From NCBI GenBank assembly GCA_037783415.1, contig JAZGTN010000070.1, positions 10,248,501 to 10,312,500 on the forward strand: a DNA stretch of 64,000 nt, read 5' to 3'. The notes under the pieces were generated by a model. It saw only the letters and a list, made by a program, of their open reading frames with translations. It was not told the origin of the DNA and searched no databases. This document shows, piece after piece, positions 55,380 through 64,000 of this stretch (position 1 is the first letter of the stretch; each line of letters begins with the position of its first letter). A program made the position numbers and the translations under genes. This DNA comes from Leptasterias polaris (lineage: Eukaryota > Echinodermata > Asteroidea > Forcipulatida > Asteriidae).

Positions 55380-58300
55380 TACACTGTAAAACCAGGTGTT
55401 TAACTTCTGAACACATAGTTAAACGCAAATCTGTAACACTTTTTGAACACCTAAACGTGTATATGAATAAACACATGAACACATGTTTATAGTTGAACAC
55501 AACGTTTATTCTTAAAACACCTAGTGTTTATATATAAACACACTAACATGTTTAACAATGATGTTTATAAACTAAACATGTCTTATTAGATGTAAACGTG
55601 CTTATGCGTTTAAGTGCTACACACATTGACGCGTATATGGCTTGTAACACTTTTTGAACACATAAACGCGTTTATAAAAATGAGACATGTTTAAAAACTA
55701 AACACTTTTTTAAATATTCCAACTTTGGCAGACAGTGATTTTAAATAAAGAAAAACATTATTTCTAAACATACATACTGTAAGTTCTTCATCCAAAATTA
55801 ACCACATGTAATTGTCGAGACCAATTTCTTTTTGGTATGTCAGTAATGCATCTTAAACAAAGATAGAAATTTTGCAAAATAATACTTAATTACAGATATA
55901 GTTAATTGAACTTTTTAGTATTTTTCTTTTAGTATTTTACCATGTCACAAAGAGTAAAAAGGCAGACAATAGGCTTTCTGTTTATCAGTGAAAATTATTT
56001 TAGCAAGAGTCCGTTTGTCTGATCAGTATCCCCAAAAAGAGTTTTACTGAAATCTTGTCCAAATAAAATAATGTTCTCATATTGTGCATGTTGCAAAATA
56101 GAGTTCTCAAATGAAAAAAAAATTTGTATCATAAAGCCACTTGGTAAACTGCCTTTTTTATAATGTACATGAATTCAAAACACTCAACTCGAAATGTACA
56201 TAAACAAGGCTCATAAGAACAATATGCTATATAAATTCTTCTTGTAATAATGCCACTGTCATTACTTTTGTGTGAAGGTTCAGTAAGTCTGACTGAATAA
56301 TTCAATGCAAACACTACATTACTCAAACAGATTTTGGCTCAGTACAGTGCTGAAAGGTCTGTATTTTGCACTTTTCTTCCCGTCGAATGGAATGCCCCTC
56401 AGTAGGTGAGTTGGCACCAAAAGCTGAGAGTACATCTTCAGGTATTCCAGATGAAACACATATAGTACACACCAAGCAAAGTTATAATCGCTGAAGTTAC
56501 AGTTTTATCAGTGTTCTTGTGTGGCATCTAATGCTAACACCAAAGATGAAAATGCCTGTTATGGCACCGCCCTTCTCAATTACCAAGATCCGTGGCGGTT
56601 CTAAGTCGGCAGTTTTCAGGGCTGCTTGTATTTCACCATCAGGAATATCCTGAAAATTTAAAACAAAAAATAATCAATATTTTCATTGCATGCTGTCTTT
56701 TCAAATAACTAATAATTATTATTGCACCGTCCATATCACACCTGCTCCATTACACTGTTCCAACTGCGAATTGCACTATTTGAAGCTGCGCATCAATGCT
56801 TAAAAAAAAAATCATTATCACAATGCATGTAATGCATGTGACATCACAGAGCGAAACCAGCCATGTAAGCAAGTGGCCTGTTTTTGTAGGCATTCCTTTA
56901 AGACTATTATTTTTAAAGAAAATAAATAATGTAAAATTATACAGGAATGCACAAAATGATTTGTTCAAACAGAATAAAAAGTATTAAAAAAAAGTGTAAC
57001 ATAAAAGCATCTGTCTTTAGCATGTTTAGTATTTTCCCTCTTGAAAATCCATAACTCTTATGACATGGACTGCCATGGGCCATGGTTTAATAACAATCTA
57101 CTGTATTTGTTGTGCACACGTAAGGCAAATTCTAATGGGAGACTAGGTGGCAGCAGGCCAACCGTATAAATGTCCATTGTTTACGCCATTCTGAACATAC
57201 TGCTGGTGATACTTCAAACAATGGAAAAGCCCAGTATGCTGCCACCTATCTTTCTCCAAAGTCTCCCATTAAAGAATCTTGAAACATGTACCTTTTCAAT
57301 GTGACAGCATTATAAATGAACAATTGTTAAAGTTCAGTCTAACTTTCAAATCAAGAACTGCATAACAATTAACATTCACAAACCTCTTTGATAGTACTGA
57401 CAGACTTGCTCTTTGTCCCTTTCCCCTTCTCAAACCGTACATTGCTCTCTCTATGTAATGAATGATAGGTATACACCTCTCGGGTTCCTGTGTAGAGTTT
57501 CAGGGAGGAAAACCAAAACAAAACAATGTAATACAACATGGACACAAAAGACTGCAGATGACAAACTTTTCACAAAGTAAAATACATTAAAATTTTAGGT
57601 TTAATGATTCTGCCGAGCTGTAGTGTTTAGACTAGTCCAGGTGAGGGGGAGGGGGTGATGACAACAAATTTTAGGTATACAGTAATTCTACTTTAAAAAA
57701 GAAAACTTTTTTGAGTACCTTTTTGGTAGATAGCTACACTATACAAGGATGAGTTTAACTACAGTAGGCATACGTCGTACGTGTAGCAGTGTAGTGTGTA
57801 GCCCGAGTAAACTTACATTATGTTATGTACAGTTCATTGCTGTCCTGTTTGCACAGAACCCTACGACAACAAGCCGACAAAATCACTAAAACTAGGAGCA
57901 ACTAACGCATTACTAATTCTCTCACGGTTTCGAGATTGACCTTGAAATATATAAAAACAAAATAAGCATGCTCAAACCTGTTACATGTAGATATCTGTAG
58001 AAACTGAGTAAAACTGGAACACCACGAACAATGGCGGCTCCGCGCTTTTGGGCAGGCGGTTGAAAGGAGGTCAAGGTGCTATTGCGCATGCGTATATTTT
58101 TCCATGGAGAATTGCCCGCGAAAGATACTAAACACTACGTTTACGTTTGGAGATGATTGTCAGCATTATGTTTATGGTGGTCGTTTGGTGGAAAGAAAAG
58201 AACAAGAAAGCACCCTTAACAAACTAATTAATATTAGCCAACGTCTATTATGCATGAACTAACACACCCTTGGTGTAGTTATGCCCTGTGCAGCCTGAAT

Positions 58301-58449
58301 TCAGCAAATGTAATACACACCCACACGATTGCTACTGAACACGTGTTTATAAAAGTGAATATAAATGCATAGTGTTTTAGTTATAAACTCTTTATGCGTT
58401 TATGTGTTTAACTTATAAACGCGTCATGCGTCACCGGTTTTACAGTGTA
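55380..58449. mobile_element. 3.07 kb DNA element with TACACTGTAAAACC ends
   Basis: The termini TACACTGTAAAACC and GGTTTTACAGTGTA are inverted. Both subterminal zones (55395-55700 and 58130-58440) are full of GTTTATAAACAC-type words, which look like repeated binding sites. The TACACTG end is shared with the MITE at 7679. No transposase domain is recognised. A nested mirror pair (TCTAATGGGAGACT... / ...AGTCTCCCATTA) at 57130-57275 suggests another small insertion. A CpG-rich patch lies at 58025-58090. A possible two-exon frame is listed separately. Superfamily not assigned. Confidence 0.65.
56497..57487 (-). CDS. Possible two-exon reading frame inside the 3.07 kb element
   Basis: Minus-strand exon 57487-57384 (acceptor CTCTACACAG, donor GAG|GTTTGT) encodes TREVYTYHSLHRESNVRFEK and a lysine-rich end. 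It joins in phase 0 to exon 56649-56497 (acceptor AAATTTTCAG), which encodes DIPDGEIQAALKTADLEPPR, LVIEKGGAITG and a short end before TAA. Both exons are open and the join keeps frame. I know no family for it. No start codon is seen, so further 5' exons would be needed, perhaps near the CpG-rich patch at 58030. Could be an element protein, a captured host gene or chance. Confidence 0.35.
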
Positions 58450-58873
58450 CCAATCTTTAAGATAGGTTACGCTTGTTCGCCTTTATCGTAATGAAGTTAA
58501 AACAATCATTGACAAAACTATAGCCATTTTAAAAAACTTTGTTTTGGTACTTAAATATGATAACCTTAAGTGATAAGTTTTTGGTTAAGTAGAAGATTAT
58601 GTAGAACTTACTCCCACAAAAACACAACAAAAAACAACAAAAACAACATAAGTACCGGTAGCATTAAACAACTATAAAAGACTTATTACAATCTTTCTTT
58701 TAGAAATTAATTACGTATCAGCCAGACACTATGAGATAGTGATTTACCGAATGAATACAACAATTATTTGCAAATGACTAGAAATCTTATCATATGGATA
58801 TTTCTGTTCATTGTAGTAGAACTATTCACAGTTTCTTCCACCAAGGAATACTTTCTTTAGTGAAACATTGACA

Positions 58874-59145
58874 TATACAGCAATCCTTCACCGATCTTGA
58901 ACTCTTGGTGGCAGCAGATATCGCCATTATTGCGGTGGTACCTGGGTGGTACTGCGCTGCCTAGCGACGGGTTTAAGCGATTTGCAAAGTAAAAGTCTAA
59001 TAACCCGCGACTGATCAAATGATCGCCGTGTAGCCCAAACCTTATACCAGTCGCTAGGCAGCGCAGTACCACCCAGGTACACCGCAGTAATGGAGGCATG
59101 TCTGCTGCCACCAAGAGTTCAAGATCGGTGAAGGATTGCTGTATA
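58874..59145. mobile_element. Hairpin (fold-back) element, copy 2
   Basis: The same element as 14150-14423 in reverse orientation. Arms start TATACAGCAATCC and end GGATTGCTGTATA. The centre GATCATTTGATCAG is reverse complemented relative to copy 1. Differences from copy 1 are few. Confidence 0.85.
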
Positions 59146-60902
59146 AACAAAATTGAGTGATCAAAGCCAAAACGTACTGGATATTACTGTACACTAATTA
59201 CAGCTATGTGCGTGTTGTATAAGCACTTTGAGAAAGACACTGGTGGGAAGGAAACGTCAAACCATTTATGTGCTTTGAATGTTTGCGTATGGTCATTTGG
59301 ATTGGTGAGCATCTTAAAAGGAAAACAAAACAAACACTTGAGTAAGCCCAAGACCCCTTACTAAAATGGGGGCCTGTTTTACAGTTTAAAATAACTCAAA
59401 CTAAACAATGTACAGTTTTCTGCTTAATAGGCCTATAGGAGACAAAAACGGAGGGGAAAATTTGTATTTTTCGACCGTAAGTCTCGGTAATTATTGAGTA
59501 AAGTCTGCGTTTTCGAAACTGCAAAGTAAAACAGTCGAATATGGACATTTATAGAAAATGCATTCGACAGCACTTGTGTCTTTACACTCCAAATATTATT
59601 TTTACGTCAGTCAACACAGGTCCAATTCATGCCTCTTTGATTGAATATCATCAAATCCACAAGTGGAAATCTTCCAAAATATACAGACCTACCAATATTG
59701 TTGACATGTGTTGTCTTTGTTTGTTTTGAGATGTCGACAAAATCGCAAAGGAAGGGTAAAGGTTAAGTTATTAATTCAACCTTTGAGTTCCTCTTTCTTA
59801 ATGTATCTTACAACGACAGTCAGCTGTAAACAGAAAACGAGCTATTTTATTAAATGTTAATTATTAATAGCGCATGCATGTGAAAATGGCGGCCATGACA
59901 ATATTGAATGGATATGATGAGCGAGTGGCCACTGCAGTCTGCAGTGTGTTGGGCAGCTCGTTGACCACGAGGTTCAACTGTGTTCTTAATGTTGATGAAA
60001 CCTTAAAGTTAAGCAAAACTCCTTCACTAAAAATTGAATTTAAACGAAATAGTTTTACAGCGTTTGGAGTCCAATTTGTTCGTGTCTACTATCTTGAATA
60101 GCAACCCAGGACTGGTGAGAATGAAGTCTTACAAAATACAAACAATCTACAATGAACTTGAATGACACGCACATATGCATTTATTAACCACACACAAAAT
60201 CGAATAAAAAGTAGATCAAATCGATAAAATAAGAAATATATTTGTTGAGAAAATGGATCCAACCTCTCATAAAAAATAAAAGTGTTTACATATTCTACAC
60301 GCAGGTCACTGAAGAGTGAATAAATTATGTTTTTCTTGAGATAAATCACGTTGGAAATGAGCAAGTTCGATGCTCCTCAGCCGATTGAAGGCACATGCAA
60401 CTCACCCACTATAATAATAAAGAATGGCTAATTGAACACATGATCATGTCGAGTCAAGTCGGTTGTTCACTTGCAACTTTTGACATTAAAAATCTGTCAA
60501 TATCAATATTTACAGAATAAGCACGAATAATTACTTTACACAACTAAATCTTATTGTAATGGACATCGCTACCGCCGGGTAACCGCCGGACAACCGCCGG
60601 CAGGAAAACATTGGCCAGGAGCCAAGATGTCTGACTCTTTGCTTTCTGTTGATTAAATGAGTTGTGTTGTATGGTTGAGGCAGAAAGAGACCAGAGTTGT
60701 TACGAATAAAGTTAGTTTTCCTCCAGTCCAGTCTCGGGCTCCCCTTTTCTTGGTGTTCAGCAGTATTAGAAACAAGGACCAATAGGCCGTTTGCTACATT
60801 ATTATAATGATTGTGATTGAAATGAGTTCGGATTACTTCTGTACTCAAAATACTCAGAATTAACCCGAGGTCCGGATCCCTGGGGGACTTGAGTCTTTTC
60901 CG
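59146..60902. other. Intergenic, no gene recognised
   Basis: Scattered short open frames, one of 75 codons at 59874-60101, show no domain, splice support or promoter. I leave them unannotated. Confidence 0.4.
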
Positions 60903-61110
60903 CGTCAGACTGACCCGTAAAGGTAACAAAATGACATTTTAACTCAGACTGATCTGCGACATTTAACCCATTTCTGAGTCAATTTCACATAATCCGGGTC
61001 AGACTGACCCAGAAAGGTAACAAAATGACATTTTAACTCGGATTCTGCGTCACTTTAATCCATTTCTAGGTCAATTTGACACATAATCCGGGTCAGACTG
61101 ACCCAGAACT
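60903..61110. repeat. Tandem duplication of about 110 bp
   Basis: TCAGACTGACCC followed by AAAGGTAACAAAATGACATT and ATAATCCGGGTCAGACTGAC recur twice, with a partial third unit at 61089. Confidence 0.75.
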
Positions 61111-61270
61111 GGGTCAGGCTCCACGGGATCAGGATCCAGGTCCATTTTCATCCGGACGGATTTAGAGTGTAAACCCCATGTGCAAATACACTTATAGTAG
61201 GTAAATATGCAGTGATGTTGGCTGAGCTTTGGCTCATCAAGGGCTGGTTTTTCTGATGATCTTGCAGATC

Positions 61271-61372
61271 ATTGCAACCTAATGAAGTTTTTCGTACACG
61301 GTGTACTCCCTCATATGCCCACTTGCTAGCACGTACCCATATAAGGCAATGGTTAGGAGAGAAAAAACAACC
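61271..61372 (+). promoter_or_regulatory. Second copy of the conserved upstream block
   Basis: Matches 44961-45056 over about 95 bp. The CCATATAAGG motif is at 61337-61346, only 50 bp before the ATG at 61396. That spacing would fit a TATA element with a short 5' UTR. Confidence 0.55.
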
Positions 61373-61395
61373 AGCATTATCAACATCGTCTCTCT

Positions 61396-62534
61396 ATGAT
61401 CAAACCGATTCAACTTGAATCAACTACGTCGGATGTTATAAGAACCAGCCAACTACAAACTTCAGATTATGCTTGGTCAGCTTCAGATGGAACTACGTCC
61501 AACTTAGTTTCGAACGCACCAAGTATTTTTGACAAGCTGAGTGAGTGTAAAATGGATTTGTCTTCGATAGCCAAAGCACGTGAAACCTTCTAGTTTCGTA
61601 ATAATAACTGCACCCATGGGGTAGATTGTTAAATTGCAATATACACAAAAACAGATACAGAAATAAGCTCACGATACAACCATCATTGTGTTGAAGAAGT
61701 TCAAGTTACAAGATTTGATATTTAAATATAGAATTTGATCTTCGGCATTTTAGATTTAACTTCAACGCTATGTTTTTGTTTCTTTGCAGCCGTCGTTGCA
61801 TCTTTAAGTTTGATGACGTTCTTTGCAGTAGTGATGTGTGTTCTCCTACTGATGCTCTTCTGCTACAGTAAAAGGTTGATATTTATCAAACTCGTTCCCT
61901 CCTTAGTGTATTAGGTGATGGATAGCTTTTGAGCTATCAAAAAAAAAACTGTTTCAAAGACAAAAACAAAACCAGGAAAGTGTAACAATTCAAGAATCTC
62001 AATTCCCTTTATTTGCGAAGGCAGTCTCTATGGCAACCCGTTTTGCTAGTTTTCTTATCGCTGACAGGTAAAGAGTACATTCTACAGAACATTTTATACA
62101 TTTAAGTAATAATAACGGTTTGTATTTTTGGAAGTAAGATCGAATCATTGGAATAAGGAAATCAGTGAATTACAAAATGAAATACATTGATCAAAATGTT
62201 GTCTTCATTTTGTCTTTGTTTTTACAGTTCAGTTAATAAGATCTACCCGGCAAAGGATACTGAAATGATGGACATAATGTCACGTGCGTTCTCAGAACAC
62301 AATGCAATGTCTCAAGAAGTTGAACAGATTCAGAAAGGGTTTACAGGAACGAGAGGTGATTCCCAACAGCGGGCATCAGCAGGGACCCTACCGACAAAGG
62401 GAGCTTCCTCAACGGAGAGGCGACTCGAGTCTCCTCGCAGAAACGGAAAGCAAAATACAACACAACGAGCGTGGGTTGCATATGCACACTTAGCTAGGAG
62501 AGAAGATTGTTGTACGAACATTAATAATTATTAG
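61396..62534 (+). CDS. Predicted single-pass membrane protein, possibly the start of a membrane-anchored fibrinogen-domain gene
   Basis: Three exons join in frame: 61396-61540 (donor GTGAGT), 61790-61867 (acceptor TTTCTTTGCAG, donor GTAAAA) and from 62233 (acceptor TTCAG). Exon 1 encodes 48 polar residues without a signal peptide. Exon 2 is almost entirely one membrane helix (VVASLSLMTFFAVVMCVLLL). Exon 3 begins NKIYPAKDTEMM with a helical stretch to about VEQIQKG, then G-x-y-like residues. Read to the TAA at 62534 the product is 174 residues. A donor at GAGAG|GTGATT (about 62356) could instead lead to exons beyond the window. The cytoplasm-helix-stalk order and shared upstream block suggest a type II membrane relative of the neighbouring gene; this is inference. 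No known domain confirms it. Confidence 0.5.
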
Positions 62535-62673
62535 TATGCATTTCATGTAAAAAATAATGTACGGATATTATTTTGTCTTGGGGTTGAACAAAATAAATTT
62601 GACTTTAGAACGGAAACCGGCCATGTGATGGCAACGCTCTTCGAGTGGATTTTGTATAATGAAAACTGATATA

Positions 62674-63593
62674 GGGTCATTCCACTCCAAGTCACCCTGA
62701 TGGGTCGGCAGGCACCGTCTCAGATTTTGTAAAAAAAACAAAAAACATTCCCCTATGTGTGCCATGATAATGCATCAAATTTGAGAATCCTACTGATCAT
62801 GTACGGACACAAAAAGTGCGGGATTTGTTAATTCATGTGGCGGCTGTACATTTCCGTAACTGTATACACAGCAATTACTTTAATGTATGCGTATTCGTTT
62901 ATTTTTTGCACCAGGGAGATAAGATACCCTTTTTTCACACAAGTAGACTGGGTACAAAGTTGTATGCGGAACAATTTGTGAATCTGTCAGTAATGTCTCA
63001 CACGTTGTGAATTAACCACTTGAAAAAATGCGGTTTATTTTTTTGCATTTTTACAGGCGGACCCATAATAGTCAGACCCCTGCAAAAGGCCATTGCAAAT
63101 GTGATTGGTATATCCTTATATCAGGTCAAACATATGCACCTATAGTTTTTAATCAAATGTAATACCACAAGCCATCAGGCATTTCACTCTTTAGGCACTA
63201 AAGGGTCTTTAAAAAAAATCACGAAAAGACATTCCGCAGGATAAAATGTCTGTTTTTAAAGACCTATACCTTGATAAGCAAATGGTTCGTGCTACTTTTG
63301 ACAGTAGATTCTAGTTGATGGTATACCAGATACCATGTGTACTTATTTGTAGCTGCGTATCTTACATTCATTTGTAAGATATAGACCTTTAAAAATGTCC
63401 AAAACACGACTGTAAATTTGAAGGGGTGGGACTTAAATTTTAGGGGTTCACATCTCAGAAATGTTAAGGAGTAGGATTCAAAAATTGTGTGTGTGTTCAG
63501 GGCATCCATTTGAGGTTTTTGAGTGGTTTTTTAAAAACAAAACTTGAGACGGTTAGTGCCGAACTTTTCGGTGATTTGGCACGGAATGACCAT
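62674..63593. mobile_element. Inverted-repeat DNA element with GGTCATTCC ends
   Basis: The left end GGGTCATTCCACTCCAAGTC is mirrored imperfectly by GATTTGGCACGGAATGACC. Inner mirrors CACCGTCTCA / TGAGACGGT extend the arms to about 70 bp. 920 bp, with no transposase frame. Confidence 0.7.
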
Positions 63594-63660
63594 TTTTTTG
63601 ACATCTAATTTGAGAGCAGGAGATGTCGAGCTTTATGCAAATAGTTGTTTGCTAATAAAT

Positions 63661-63778
63661 GAAATTGAAAACCATCCCAACCAGCTGTTTGAACTATTCA
63701 ATTTGATTGTCTAAATGCGAGAAATTGAAAACCATCCCAACCAGCTGTTTGAACTATTCAATTTGATTGTCTAAATGC
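63661..63778. repeat. Exact tandem duplication, 60 bp unit
   Basis: 58 bases starting GAAATTGAAAACCATCCCAA occur twice, at 63661-63718 and 63721-63778, with no mismatch. Only the two-base joints differ. Confidence 0.95.
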
Positions 63779-64000
63779 TAATAATTTGTGTATGCAAAGT
63801 AAATACATTGTTTACGGTATGATGGCCAATATATGATTCCCTATTATATTTACGTTGAAATTAAACTAAAATACATTTTCTCAACTTGATGGTAAAAACA
63901 AAGTTTCTACCTTTTGATAAAACAAAGCAGGTCATGGGTGCCATAAACACAATTTTAGAATCCTCATGTGCGTACATGCTAGTTAGTGTGTACGTACACA

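Noticed and set aside
59874..60101. 75-codon frame starting in ATGGCGGCC context
   Set aside because: The start context is attractive but there is no domain, no splice evidence and no neighbour support.

Overview
The window is animal nuclear DNA. It is about 40% GC, its genes are split by introns with consensus GT/AG borders, and it is crowded with transposable elements. The gene families (solute-carrier OATP transporters with a Kazal-type loop, a fibrinogen-domain lectin), a tRNA-headed SINE, Ty3/gypsy elements primed by tRNA-Ser and many short inverted-repeat elements fit a marine deuterostome. An echinoderm, perhaps a sea star, is my best inference, but no sequence here proves the species.

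Region 1 (1-23.6 kb) holds two SLCO/OATP-type organic anion transporter genes facing each other tail to tail. SLCO-A on the plus strand (2016-9245) lacks its 5' exons, which must lie before the window. SLCO-B on the minus strand (23550-13015) is complete: eight exons that join in frame into about 709 residues. The introns are full of small inverted-repeat elements. The 5 kb intron before the penultimate exon of SLCO-B contains a 2.9 kb satellite of about 41 units of 68-71 bp.

Region 2 (23.6-34 kb) has no recognisable host gene. It holds a local duplication whose second copy was invaded by an inverted-repeat element and by a decayed LINE, plus further inverted-repeat elements.

Region 3 (34.07-41.58 kb) is a nearly complete Ty3/gypsy retrotransposon with near-identical 634/635 bp LTRs, a 4 bp target duplication, a tRNA-Ser-type primer site, and gag, protease and polymerase. 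The polymerase frame ends in a two-helix membrane extension.

Region 4 (41.6-54.6 kb) begins with a GC-rich block that holds a broken minus-strand gag and a SINE. A secreted fibrinogen-domain gene follows (four exons, 45253-54606, 317 residues). Its 7.8 kb first intron was invaded in antisense by a second, decayed gypsy element. That element has an inverted reverse-transcriptase segment and a LINE tail inserted in its integrase.

Region 5 (54.6-64 kb) holds several inverted-repeat DNA elements, one of 3.07 kb with a possible two-exon reading frame inside. It also holds the start of another gene (61396 on) that shares an upstream block of about 95 bp, with a CArG/TATA-like motif, with the fibrinogen-domain gene. 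That gene encodes a cytoplasmic-type N-terminus, one membrane helix and a helical stalk, so it may be a membrane-anchored relative cut by the window end.
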